Assembly: GCF_000226115.1 (NCBI RefSeq)
Contig: NC_016458.1
Coordinates: 7,040,001 to 7,104,000 of the forward strand
DNA: 64,000 nt
Reading direction: 5' to 3'
From: Thermothielavioides terrestris NRRL 8126
Taxonomy: Eukaryota; Ascomycota; Sordariomycetes; Sordariales; Chaetomiaceae
A model generated the notes under the pieces. The model did no database searches. It was not told the DNA's origin and worked only from the letters and a program-made list of their open reading frames with translations. The position numbers and the translations under genes were made by a program. The first letter of the stretch is position 1, and each line of letters opens with the position of its first letter. Of this stretch, positions 44,097 to 55,458 are shown piece after piece.

Positions 44097-46605
44097 TGGA
44101 GGCAGAGCGACCCTGAGCGAGGACGCAACGCGTGGACGATATGTGGGTGCGAGTGCGCGTGAGAGAGTTTGTGTGGGCGAGTGCGTGCGTGTTTTGGTGA
44201 ACAAGGGGTTAGAGCTGCTTCTCCGGTTTCCCAGCCGAGTATGCCGCTGGGAACCACCCTTCTCGATCTCGTCATCGCGGGAGGTCGATGCGGCCGTATC
44301 TGCGCAGCACATTGAGTCGAGCTTCTTTTCAGGGCCGGGTCCTGATCGAGAAACAGCGGGTAAGGTCGGGGCAGGCGGCGCCACGGGCTGGTTGCGGGGA
44401 GCGAGGGTCCGGATGTGTTTTCTTTTTCTTTTCTGTTCTTTTTTTTTCCTCGCCCCCACTTTCTTCCTTTCCCTTTTCTTCTGATGATACCACTGCGTTG
44501 TTTGTTCTTCTCCAATTACCTCTCTCATGTTCAATGCATCTGGCGAGCAAAAATCATGCGTGTATCCGGGGGCAGGGGTTGGTGGCAGGGGAAACCGCGG
44601 AGCATTGTTCTGGCGTTGTTGGTTTGTTTGGCTGGTCTTGGTCAAAGATGTCAAAAGCATTCGTCATTTTCTTCGTTCCGTTCCCTTTCTCTTGTCGTCA
44701 GAAGGACATTCCCACGGGCCTTCTTCTTCTTCCGTTTCGAAAAGGCTCTCTCGGGGAGACGTCAGTTGCTGCTTTTTTCGTCAGTTGTTGCTTTTCTCGC
44801 GTGCGCAGCGAGAATAGGGGGACCCAAGACAGCAGCGCGAGCGGGGTCTGAGGGCAGGACCCCCGGGGTGGAATACCACGAGTAGTCTTTGATCGCCTTG
44901 ACGGCTTGTCTTGTGGTGGCTTGTTCTGCGCCGTTTGTGTTGCCAGTTCGCTGTCCGTCCGCGGCGCGGCGCATCTGAGAGGTTCTCCTCACTCGTCTCT
45001 GGTCCCGGTCGACTGCCGTTCCTTTCCCAGTGCGTTTGCAGCTCGGGGGTTCAAACCCCCACGCCGTTTATGCGGCTTCCCGACGAAACCGGTGTCGCGG
45101 CCGAGGCGGTCGGCGGTTAGGAACGGGGAGGGTTTCCACGTCATGCCTGGCTGGCCGAGTCGGCCTGACGTTCGTTCCCAACGTTGGTTCGGACCCGGGA
45201 GGCGATGGCCACGTGGAACGGCAGGGGAAGGAGGAGATGTGAAAAGGGAGAAATAGGGGAGCACAATAGACTGCACCCTGGCTATGGGGCGGACGTTGAG
45301 TTAAGGTTTTGCTCGGAGTTTCTGACCAACCGGAGCCGCCGCGGGTGTGCACGGGGGGTGCCATGGGGGACCCCGATCGGAAGAATCAACGCAGGTGATC
45401 TTAACGTTAGCCACGGAAAGGGGGGCTTATTAGCACGGGCTAACTCATGTAACTTGATCAATAATGGAAGGTATAAGAGACGAAGCCGGGCATTAACTGC
45501 GCCCATTAAGACCCCGACAAGGGTCATGGAGAGCGAGTGTACACGGAGAAGCAGGGCTGAGACGGATGGCCGAATACACTAACGAAAAAAAGAGACGATA
45601 CCTACATGCCTCTCTCTGCCTTGCTCTCTCACGAGCTCCTGTGTGCAGGCGCACCGCTGTCCACCCTACTCTACTCCGGACATCTGCCGTTTTTGCAGCC
45701 GGATTGCTTGGAGTCCCTCATCTTACTGCCGACAGCCGTTGGGGGGGTCTACTTAGGCCCTTCGGACTGCTTAGCGGAGAGAATCCGCGTACCAAGCCAG
45801 CAAAGCACTCAACAATCCCTCAATCGAGTTGTATGTAAATACGTAGTGTACGTGGACGGATCGATATACTACCGGGGGCACGGGTACCTCGTATTTACGC
45901 GTGCCCCCACCCCCGGGCGGTGCTTGGGTGGCCTCGGATCGCCTCACATCGTGGCGCCGCCGCTGGACCCAAGCAGCCGGAGTCTCGGCGTTTCTGGCTG
46001 CGGCCACGCATGTATGTACTTGTACTGGTAGTTACTCGCCAAGGAGCAAACTGCGAGTTGGGTACACATGCCGCAACAGCAAGAGTCCGTAGTCAGTTCT
46101 GCTTGTTGTTGTTGAATCCCAGGATCTTACTTAACCTGGGTGGGGATGAGCAAATGGAAGGTCATCGGAGATTTGTCAAAGTGCCGGGGCATGTCGCTTG
46201 CGACGAGATTGGCAAGATGGCAGACTCATTATGATTGATGGCCGGCGATCGAACCTAAACTTTTTCTTCCTCTGGTCTGGAAAACAGGGCTTGCAGCGTC
46301 CCCTTGGGTGCCGGACCGTTACACAAGTGGAGGGAATGGTGGCCTGGGGATCAATCAACCGTTCTGCCAATCATCCGGTCCTTTGGAAACAAGTGGCCGG
46401 AGATGATGTTGACCGGATAAGTTTTGACAGGTACGCCTCCATTTTTACCACAGTAGCACCAAGTATACATCACCCAATGTCTATATCAAATCCCAACCAA
46501 GCAGGTTAACAATCAGGAGTGAACTGACAGGCAGCTGTTCCCTGCCGCAACATCCGAGCAGCCAAAGTCGCAACATCCGAACAGTCAAATACCCAAGCAA
46601 GGTCA
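44097..46605. other. intergenic region without recognised gene
   Basis: 3' flank of the transcription factor with long T/C-rich runs (44415-44480, 44690-44800), then GC-balanced DNA. A 9-bp perfect stem (GGGGGCACG/CGTGCCCCC) is at 45874-45908. No credible ORF, no RNA gene. Confidence 0.5.
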
Positions 46606-47395
46606 TCAAGCCCCCTGGCCGCCAGAGGAGTGTTCCGACCCGTCATCACCGGGGCTGACTGGCTCATCGCTTTCTGGGATTCCTCCAAGCACCGTGGCTG
46701 TCCCATTGCCCAGGCCGGGCCGCCGTCGCCTACGAGCTCTGGCAGGAAGTGCGTTCCGGGTCCGAGGTGGGAGGCGAAGATCGCTTTGAATAGCCGCTGG
46801 GCCATTGTTGGCCGCACCATTGTACGCTGCGGCTGCCGATGTGGAAAAGCCTGGAGATCCAGGTAGCGCCGAGGCGGCAACCTCGGCCGGATGCGATGCT
46901 GCCATGCGCTCCAGCTCTTCGCCGAGTTTATCGCGCTTCGCAAGGGGCTCGTCGTCCGCCTTGTCGTCATGCGGCCGTTTCACGCCGTGGAGGGCACCGT
47001 TGAGTGCACTGTTGATCACCTCGGTAACAGCAATGAGGTCCCTCAGGAGGTCTTCGGCAGGCGTTGGTTCATTCTGGGATGGCTGCGACGAAGGTTGCGA
47101 TGAACGGATTGAGGCGAAAGAATTGGTCGTTGCTTGCCGTGACAGAGACTGCTCTGGGGTCCCGGACGCTGAGGGCCGTGTCGATGGTGAACGGCCCCGG
47201 CCCCGTCTTCTGATGCTTCGTCCTCTAAACCTGGTTAGAAAAGGAGAAGCCCGAGCTCATCACGCTGAAGTAAGGCCGTAATGCGTACCTATCGCTCGAA
47301 GCGTCGAGTTGGACTTGGACCGACCAATTTCCCTCGCTTGCAGCCGGATCCGAGCTTGAAAGCCCGTCGAGATCACCAGGTGAATTTTGTGCCAT
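46606..47395 (-). CDS. hypothetical Ser/Arg-rich, probably nuclear protein
   Basis: Not recognised. Model: exon 1 47395-47289, intron 47288-47231 (58 bp, GTACGC...ACCAG), exon 2 47230-46606; 243 aa. The splice joins LDASSD to RFRGRSIRRRGRGRSPS and keeps the frame, which supports a real gene. Visible parts: acidic/Ser N-terminus (MAQNSPGDLDGLSSSDPAA), a strongly basic RGR block (about residues 36-48), a Ser/Gln-rich linker, a short amphipathic helix AEDLLRDLIAVTEVINSALN (about 90-110), a basic patch VKRPHDDKADDEPLAKRDK resembling a bipartite nuclear signal, then an Ala-rich low-complexity tail ending in an acidic Ser/Gly stretch. A different 3' end using another frame to 46506 cannot be excluded. 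Confidence 0.6.
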
Positions 47396-48375
47396 GCTGT
47401 CGTGGTTGAATCACGTCCTCATACTCCGTACATACAAACTCGAGAGTGGTAAGCTGCCATGGGGCCTTGGGCCGCATATTTAAAGAAGATCCAGAAACCA
47501 GAGAAGGAAGAACGAGTCGCTGGACTGGAGGATCAGAGAGGGCAGAGAGGGTCACGTCCTTCGCCTGATGGCGCGGGTGCCTCGCTGGGAGCCCTCCTGA
47601 GAGCCTGAAGCCGAATGCAGGGCTGCAGGATGCGGGTGGGATGGCGCGGGAGTATGCAAGCAAGGGCGGGAGCGGCACGGCGTCGACTGCAATGCAACTC
47701 TACTTACCGCAACCCGGGGGAGAGGGAAGGGAAGGGGGTGTGCATTCGCTCCACGTTGGTCGGCGCGCCCGCCTGGCTGACCGACTGACCGAAATGCCGA
47801 GGGGGAGGAGCCCTCGGGCACCAACACAGTTAGATGTCGCCTTGTCGGAGTCGCCAGCTCAGGCAGCCCTCTAGCAGGGCGGGGAGCTTCGAACGCGCGG
47901 GTATGGCGAGGCCTGCGTCGGGGGAAGCTACGGAAAACAGGCTGTAACTATGCCAACTGAGAAAGGTAAAACTTGTGTATGGTTGTCTCCGGATTTCGTG
48001 GATGAAAGAAGGGAAGAGGAACGAAAACGTGGCTGCGATTGTTTGTGCGAGGCAAAAGACCAGTCATTTCCACTTGAGCTGGTCGCCCTTCACCTCAGTG
48101 CGATCGATGTGCCTGATACGCCCCCTCCACCCTCCACAACAGCCCGCAGAAGTCGTTCCATGCCGAAGCGTTAACCTTGCTTAACGTTGGCCCGGCCCGA
48201 CAATTACGCGAGCGAGGTGATTGTCGATAGCTTTGTCGCACCTGGTTGACGCTCTGGCGTCGGTGACTGGGAGGGGAGACAAAGGATGGTTTGGACAACC
48301 CGAGATCTCGGACATCGTTCTGTCTGAGTTGAGGACAGGGGGACAGTGACTTTGGAGGGTTGCCTCGCTAAGCTG
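47396..48375. other. intergenic DNA upstream of the hypothetical gene
   Basis: It holds the promoter of the minus-strand gene, including a TACTCCGTA word at 47422. Beyond that, no ORF or repeat with confidence. Confidence 0.4.
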
Positions 48376-48800
48376 ATGGCTAAAGAGGTCCCGCCAAGAC
48401 TAATTTCGGCCAATTGTCGGCAATGTTTTTACAACGTTTTTACGCAACCCCGATCGCCAAGGCGTTTTCGCTATCGCCAAGGGGTTTGCACTATCGCCAC
48501 AGGTTAGCCACAGGTTAGTTCGCCGGGGGTGCAGGGGGCGGCGCCAGCCCCCCGCTAGTTAGGGTAAGGGTTATAGTTAAGGTGAAGGTCAAGGTTAGGG
48601 TAAGGGTTAACTTCGTTTTCTTTTTTTTCGATTTGGTTGAGGTTTCGTAAAGTTGTTGCAACGAGTCTTTACGATTGTTCGTTGTTAATGTTGCTCGAAG
48701 TCGTCGCAGCCCCGTCGTGGCCCCGCTCACCCCGTGGCGATTGTAAATACTTGTAAGCGGCAGTCTCCGAAATTAGTCTTGGCGGGACCTCTTTAGCCAT
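48376..48800. mobile_element. 425-bp element with perfect 34-bp terminal inverted repeats
   Basis: Positions 48376-48409 (ATGGCTAAAGAGG...) and 48767-48800 are exact reverse complements over 34 bp. The interior has no ORF, so it resembles a MITE or a deleted DNA transposon. It contains a GC-rich hairpin and eight telomere-like hexamers. No clear target duplication is visible outside the repeats, so ends and class are uncertain. Confidence 0.6.
48559..48606 (+). repeat. degenerate telomere-like hexamer array
   Basis: Eight consecutive hexamers close to TTAGGG: TTAGGG, TAAGGG, TTATAG, TTAAGG, TGAAGG, TCAAGG, TTAGGG, TAAGGG. It lies inside the inverted-repeat element, far from either window end. 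Confidence 0.7.
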
Positions 48801-49298
48801 AACCCTCGCTAAAGCAGTTGCTATTCCGGGAAGGCTGCCACTAACAGGTTATTTCAACTGCACTAAGGTCAAGGTTACCGCAGGCAACCAACCGGGCTGC
48901 AGAAGCCACCCAAGGTCGGTAACGACCAGGTACCGTCGCTGTCTGACTGGCGCACAGACACAGTGCATACACAGTACCATTAACTCGAGGGATACTTGTT
49001 ATTGTCGGGACGGACATGAGTTACCGTAGTTAGCGCGGTCAATCGATGAGGCTCAACAGCATCAACAGTTAAGGCAGTCGCGACCAGCCTGACGCAAGTA
49101 TCGGCTGCCGTCATGCCTGCTGTATCGCTGCCTGGCAGATAGGTAAGGTGCCTTATGTAAGGTAGGTATGCACGCTACCCTAGGCCAGCTGAACGATCAG
49201 CCTCGAGCGGCCGCATGAAGAACTGAAGCTGGTGGCGTTGGATCCCGCCGCTGCGACCCAACTCGCTGACTCGAAGCGCCGCTACGAGAGTCTCGAGC
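48801..49298. other. MLH1 upstream region
   Basis: About 500 bp between the inverted-repeat element and the MLH1 start, with AGGTAAGGTGCC/TAAGGTAGG words at 49140-49170. It presumably carries the MLH1 promoter and leader. Confidence 0.45.
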
Positions 49299-51764
49299 AT
49301 GATGACGACGATCGGCACCAAGCGGAAGGCCGACGTCCTCGATGACACTGCCACTCCCCGTCGCATCAAGGTATGGCAGCAACATCTATCTATCTACCTG
49401 CGCTGCGCCTCTCAGCTTGCACCCCGGGACTGCCTTTCGGCTGTCCTTCGGTCGCTTGTCGGTCATTGGTGATTGGTGATCGGCAACCATGGTCGGTGAT
49501 TGGATTGCTAAGCCGAAGTCGTCGCCCAGGCTCTCGACCAAGATGTCGTCAACAAGATTGCCGCCGGGGAAATCATTGTGGCTCCCGTCCACGCGCTGAA
49601 AGAGCTGATCGAGAACGCCGTGGACGCGGGATCCACGTCGCTCGAGGTCCTGGTGAAGGATGGAGGCCTGAAGCTGCTGCAGATCACCGACAACGGCTGC
49701 GGCATTGATGTGTGACTGCCCCTGCCCCGCCGTCTCCCGGCAGGAATCCGCGCGGCGTGCTCACCGAGAACACAGAAGGAAGACCTGCCCGTGCTGTGTG
49801 AGCGTTTCACGACCTCCAAGCTGGAGAAGTTTGAAGACCTCCAGACCATTTCCACCTACGGCTTTCGCGGCGAGGCACTGGCCAGCATCAGCCATATTGC
49901 CCATCTTACTGTGACCACCAAGACGGCCGACTCCGACTGTGCCTGGCGTGCCTACTACGATGGCGGGAAGCTGGTGCCGGCGAAGCCCGGCCAGTCGCCC
50001 GACCCTAAGCCTGTTGCCGGCCGTCAAGGCACTCAGATTACCGTCGAGGACCTGTTCTACAACGTCCCCACACGCCGGCGAGCCTTCCGGTCCGTTTCGG
50101 ACGAGTACAATAAGATCATCGACATGGTTGGCCGGTATGCCATCCACTGCTCCGGTGTTGCCTTCTCTTGTAAGAAGCACGGCGAGTCGTCGACGAGCAT
50201 CGCCGTCCAAGCCGGCGCCTCATGCCTCGACAGGATCCGGCAGATCTACGGCAGCAGCGTCGCCAACGAACTCACTGAGTTTTCCACATCCGACGACCGC
50301 TGGGGTTTCAAAGCTAAGGGGCTGGCTACCAACGCCAACTACAGCACAAAGAAAACGACCATCTTGCTGTTCATCAACCACAGGTGCGTCGAGTCATCCA
50401 ACATCCGGAAAGCCATCGAGCAGACATACTCGGCTTTCCTGCCCAAAAACGGCCACCCTTTCGTGTACCTGAGCCTCGAAATCGATCCGCGTCGGGTAGA
50501 TGTCAACGTGCACCCCACGAAGAGGGAGGTGAACTTCCTCAACGAAGATGAGATCATCCAAGCGATCTGCGAGCATATCCGCTCCAAGTTGGCAGCAGTC
50601 GATGCCAGCCGGACGTTTCTTACGCAAAGCCTGCTTCCAGGCGGCACCTGGTCCGGGCCGGCCCCAGAACCGCAGCAGTCAGCAGCCGCAACCCCTTCTA
50701 AGCCGGGCGCCGCCGCCGCTCGAAAGACTCCGGCCCGGCCGAGCGAGAACAACCTCGTCCGGACAGACACCAACCTGCGCAAGATCACCAGCATGTTGCC
50801 GCCCGCCGCGGCCGCCAGCGGTGGTGGCGCTTGCGGTGTTGGTGGTGAGTCGTCGTCAAAACTACATCTCGATGCCGACATGATCGAATACGAGACGGTC
50901 GATCGCGAAGTGACGGCCTGCCGCCTGATCAGCGTGCGCGAGCTGCGCGCCGCGGTCCGGGAAGACATGCACCACGAGCTGACCGACATCTTTGCCAACC
51001 ACACGTTCGTCGGCGTCGTCGACGAGCGGCGCCGCCTTGCCGCCATCCAGGGCGGCGTGAAGCTGTACCTGGTCGACTACGGCCGCGTCTGCTTTGAGTA
51101 TTTCTACCAGCTCGGCCTGACCGACTTTGGCAACTTTGGCGCCATCCGCTTCAGGCCCCCGCTGGACCTGCGCGAGCTGCTCACCTTGGCTGCGCAGCAG
51201 GAGAAGGATGCCGCCGCGGGATCTGGAGAGGAGGGCGGCGAGGACGCCGAGTTCGACGTCGCGGAAATCGTCGAGCTCGTGGCCGACCAGCTGATCGAGC
51301 GGCGCGAGATGCTGCTCGAGTACTTCTCCCTCGAGATCTCCCCCACCGGCGAGCTGCTCAGCATCCCCTTGCTGGTCAAGGGGTACACCCCGGCCATCGT
51401 GAAGCTGCCCCGCTTCCTCCTGCGGCTGGGGCCTCATGTCAACTGGACCGAGGAGAAGCCCTGCTTTGAGTCCTTTCTCAGGGAGCTCGCCGCCTTCTAC
51501 GTGCCCGAGCAGCTCCCCGCCACGCCGGGCAATGCCGAAACCGCCGCCGCCGCCGCCGACGCCACCGCTGCTGCTGCTGCCGAGGATGAGATGCAGATCG
51601 ACGACGAGATCAAGGCCCGACGGAGCCATGTCCGCCGCGCGGTCGAGCATGTTCTCTTCCCAGCGTTCAAGTCCCGGCTGGTGGCGACCAAGTCACTGAT
51701 GCCTGGCGCCATCCTCGAGGTGGCTAACCTGAAAGGGCTGTACCGCGTGTTTGAGCGGTGTTAG
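49299..51764 (+). CDS. MLH1: DNA mismatch repair protein MLH1
   Basis: MutL homologue that pairs with PMS1 or MLH3 in nuclear mismatch repair and meiotic crossing-over. Model: exon 1 49299-49370, intron 49371-49529, exon 2 49530-49709, intron 49710-49775, exon 3 49776-51764; 746 aa. Two ATGs stand in tandem at 49299 and 49302. GHKL ATPase motifs: [12 protein letters not shown] (Glu-49, Asn-53 for Mg-ATP), DNGCGI (78-83), and FTTSKL with YGFRGEAL (112-119). The transducer domain holds [17 protein letters not shown] and [13 protein letters not shown] Pro/Ala linker is followed by the C-terminal dimerisation domain. The last residues FERC are the highly conserved MLH1 end. It is convergent with the 4E-T-like gene. 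Confidence 0.97.
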
Positions 51765-52599
51765 TCGCGCGTGTGATGTATTATCTTTGCTTGTCTGTGT
51801 CCATACAGGCTTGATCTGTTGACGGGTTCATAGATGTGCTGGCGTTTTGCGGCGTGGCTGGGGCAGGCTGGTAGGCAGGAAGGAAATAATTAATAGCATC
51901 TGCAGGGATTCCCGAAGATGGGATGTTCGAGCTACATACGCAATACAACAACCTTGCCTAGGGTGCGTGAGAAGAATTGGGTGGCATACACAAGACCACG
52001 TCAATTGATACATACTATCAGCTTGCCGAATCAGCTTGACGATGTATGCATGCATGCACCAACACAAAACCACACATCATGACCGTGCTCAGGCTCACGC
52101 AAACCACTCTACTAAGAGCCCTGCTTACAAGTCCTCTTCTACTGGACACTTTTTCTCTCAAACACCTCTACATCGCTTTAACTAGCGCGTGACTGTCCTG
52201 CCGCTGCAGGGCCCGGGGGGCTCGCTAGCTCGCTCGCTCCTTTCTGCCGGAGCACTCCTTCATTCCCTCGCCCCATCGTCCATTCCATTCCATTGCCCGG
52301 GGTAGAGTGTTCTCCGCTGGCAGTCCGCCGCTAGATATCTAGATGCGTAGGTAAGGCAGGTAGGTGTGTAGGTAGTGCGTAAGGTAGGATGGGTTAACGT
52401 AAAAAAAGCTTTGTGTTACAATCCTAACCCGCTGAGCCTGTTCTAACGGCGACTTCCAAAGCACACACCCACCCCCACGCACCACCACCCAACTCATTTT
52501 GATTGATTGATTGATTGGGGGCCAGCCGCAAGAAAGATAGCCCAAAGCCCCGAAGTCCATACTAACTGATCCCTCATCTCTTCCTCATCCTCCCTCAAC
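51765..52599. other. convergent intergenic gap
   Basis: 3' regions of MLH1 and the 4E-T-like gene. It contains GTAGGTAAGGCAGGTAGGTG-type runs at 52340-52380 and a (GATT)4 microsatellite at 52501-52516. No gene. Confidence 0.5.
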
Positions 52600-55458
52600 T
52601 TAGGGCCCCCGGTACGCCCCGGGCGGCATCATGCCCCGTCTATCCATGCCGGCCATCCTATCGAGCCTATCGAACGGGCCAGGGAGGCCGCCGCCGCCAA
52701 AGGGGCCGGGGCCGGGAACGGGAAGGGGACCGGGGCCCGCATTAGGAGGCTGCGGACCGTCGGGGCCCACCGGGAAGCCGCCGCCACCGCCGGCACCGCC
52801 GCCGGCGCCGCCGCCCATGTTGGGAGGCGGCATGAACCCCGGCGGGGGCGGGCCGCCAAAGAAGCCCGGCGGCGGCTGCATCGAGCGCGGCACGCCGGGC
52901 GGGGGCATCGGCGGACCGACGAGGCCGTCTCCGGGCCCGTGCCCGCCGCCGTGGGGGTGGGGAGGCGGTCCGGGCGGGAAGTGGCCCGGTCCGCCGGGCC
53001 CGCCGTGGGCGTGGGAGTGGGCATGGCCGTGAGGAGGCGGGAAGCTTGGTGGCGGGTACATGCCCGGCATGGGCATATTGCGGGGCCCGTTGTTGAGCAG
53101 GTTCGGCGGTGGGATCATGGGCCGCTGTGGAGCCATCTGGCTGGCGCCCGGGCCGCCAGCGCCGGCGGGGTTCATCCCGCCCATGAGGAAGGGGTGCATC
53201 TGGTGATCCAAGCCCGCGGGCGGAGGCGGGCGCTGCAGGATCTGGGTCGGCTGAGGAGGGGGGCGGGGGTCGACGTCGCCCGGGCGGAACGGGCTGTCCT
53301 CGAGGAAGCCCGGCGGCCCGCCCGGCCCGCGGAGCTGCTGACGCTGCGAGGCGCTGCGCTCGCGAGAGTAGTCTTGCTCGCGATCCGGCCCGTTGGCAAG
53401 TGACATCTGCTTGGTGGGCTGCGGCATGCGGGTGAGAAGCTGCTCCGTGCGCGGCTGTTCGGGAGGCGCATCGCGGTGACCCTGCATGAGATTCATGAGG
53501 AATTCAGTGTTACGGTTAACGGCGGCCATGTTCTGCGCCGCGCGCGCGTTCGCCTGGCCGGGCAGCTGGTGCCGCTGGGCAAGGAGATCCTGCAACGCTT
53601 GTTCCGGCCGGGTAGCCGGGGGAGGGGTTGGTCCAGGTCCAGGGAGGCCCACTGCTCGAGGGGAGAGAAGGTCGTGGATCGAGGGTTGTGAAGTGCGCAA
53701 GCGCGGGTCGTCGCGCCTATCATTGCTGCCGTATTGCTGGAAGGACTCAGGGGAGCCAACTGCGCTCTTTTGCTGTAGCTCCTGGAAGGGAGACTCGGGG
53801 AACTTCCTGGTCGTGCCTGTCTGTGCTGGCGGGGCGCTCGACTGGGCGGCCGAGCCGATTCCCGACATATGCAGCTTCTGGATGAGAAGGGCAAACGCCT
53901 CCTTCTCGGCTTCGCTTTGTTGTGATGACGCGGCGGGCTTATCGGCGGGCTGCGCCGCTGCCGCGGGCGTCGCCGGTTCGGTCTTTGCCCGGCTATCCTC
54001 TTGGGGAGCCAGGAAGGCCATGAATCTCGACGACTTTCCTGCCTTCAGTTTCGTCACATCCTTTGCATCGGCGCCGGACGTGATGATATCGAGGCCAGTG
54101 CTCGCATAGGCCGCGAAGAACTTATCTGGGCCCTGCTCGACGGCAGGCGCCGAGACGACTTTTTGCTCTGCCTGGGTAGCCGTAGGCACAGTGGCGGCGG
54201 GCTTGTCCAACACCGTGGCCGACTTCTCTTCCGACTTGGAGGCAGCGCCGCCTCTGGCGGCCTTCATCTCCTCCATGAACTTCTTGAAGTCGGCCTCGGT
54301 ATGGCCTTCAGTTTTGTCCTCGGCAGGCTCGTCCAGCCACTCGGGGTCGTTCTCGACTCGGTTCTGGCGGTCGCGGTCCCACCGTCTCTCGTAGTTTCTA
54401 TCGCTCCGGTCCCCGTACCTGTCACCCGGCTTGTCCTCGGGGTCACGGTCACGCCAGTTCTTGGCCCTGTCGATGCGCTCCCGCTGCGACATGGGAGCAG
54501 CATCGTTGCCGGTGGAATTCGCATCGTTCCTGAACCACGACTCCGACTTGCCCCGCGACGGTCCATTCCTGCGCGGGGTATCAGGCTCGTCGCCGTCCAG
54601 GTCCCGCGAGCGGTGGTCAAAGTTGCGATTGCGGCGGTCGCTGCCCTCCCGGTCATCGCGGTCGCGCGCCCGTCGGTCATCGCGGGCACCACCAAAGCGG
54701 TCGGTGGCACCGACGCCGCCCATGCGACCGTGGAAGCGCTCGGCACCCTCGTGACCAAAGCTCTTGCGCGGTTTTACGGTGCTCCAGCCTTCGCTATCTT
54801 GGTCCTGATCACCACGCCGCCGGAACCCAGCGTTGCGGCCATCTCTTGGCTCCCTGCCGAAGTCAGAGTCACCGGCGCGGTTGCGGAAATTGAAGCGGTC
54901 GGACCGATCCTGACGATCCGAGTCCTTGAATCCCTTGTCGGCGTCGGCAGTTCGATGGTTGCGCATGGATGTCGCGGAGGCGAAGCTGGTCCGCGGCGGG
55001 CCGAGAATGATCTCGTCCGGATCTGCGCGATGATGGCGGTCAACTAAAGGCAACAAGTAGGTAGAGCACATATCAAGCATCGAGCAGTAGCCAGGCGGGC
55101 GATTGCCGACCAGCTCGCGCGAAGGGGGTAGTCCATACTAGCTGCGTTTCTGGAGCCATTGCGGTCGTGCGGCTGGCGACGGCTCTCTTGGTTCAAGAGA
55201 AGAGCATCCCCGCTCTTGGCGCGGTCGTTGGAGGCTTTTTGCTGGTTGCGGATCGTCTCCGGCGGCGGCCTGTGGGAGGGAGGAGGTGGTTAGAAGCCGA
55301 AGGAGCACAGGAGCGGTCACGAGCGGGAACGGGGCCGGCGCCCAAAACAGAACGTACCCCATCCACTCCTCTGGAGGAGGCAGATTCGGAGGCTTGACGC
55401 ATAGCGGCGAGTCGCGCAGGTACAGCAGAAACTCTGCCGAGTATCGGCCACCGGCCAT
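52600..55458 (-). CDS. 4E-T-like eIF4E-binding protein
   Basis: Predicted cytoplasmic cap-binding-protein partner and translational repressor of the 4E-T type. Model: exon 1 55458-55358, intron 55357-55270, exon 2 55269-55139, intron 55138-55044, exon 3 55043-52600; 891 aa. Splicing gives EEWMG|PPPETIRNQQ and NGSRNAA|IDRHH, then the conserved ILGPPRTSFASA. Residues 6-12 read YSAEFLL, which fits the eIF4E-binding consensus YX4L-hydrophobic. The middle is full of Arg/Asp (RDRDDREGSDRRNR), followed by a short helical motif AFALLIQKLHMSGIG and ARAAQNMAAVNRNTEFLMNL. The last 250 residues are Pro/Gly/Met-rich and probably disordered. The family name rests on the N-terminal motif and layout. Confidence 0.82.

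Noticed and set aside
45040..45075. T-arm-like sequence GGGGGTTCAAACCCCC suggesting a tRNA
   Set aside because: No matching acceptor stem, D-arm or anticodon arm could be found upstream, and the stem pairs fit a simple palindrome equally well.
48559..48606. Hexamer array as a true chromosome end
   Set aside because: It is degenerate, only eight units long, lies inside an inverted-repeat element and is flanked on both sides by normal genes.
54001..55047. 348-codon plus-strand frame opposite the 4E-T-like gene
   Set aside because: Mirror of the Arg/Asp-rich coding sequence; the minus strand has conserved motifs and correct splicing.
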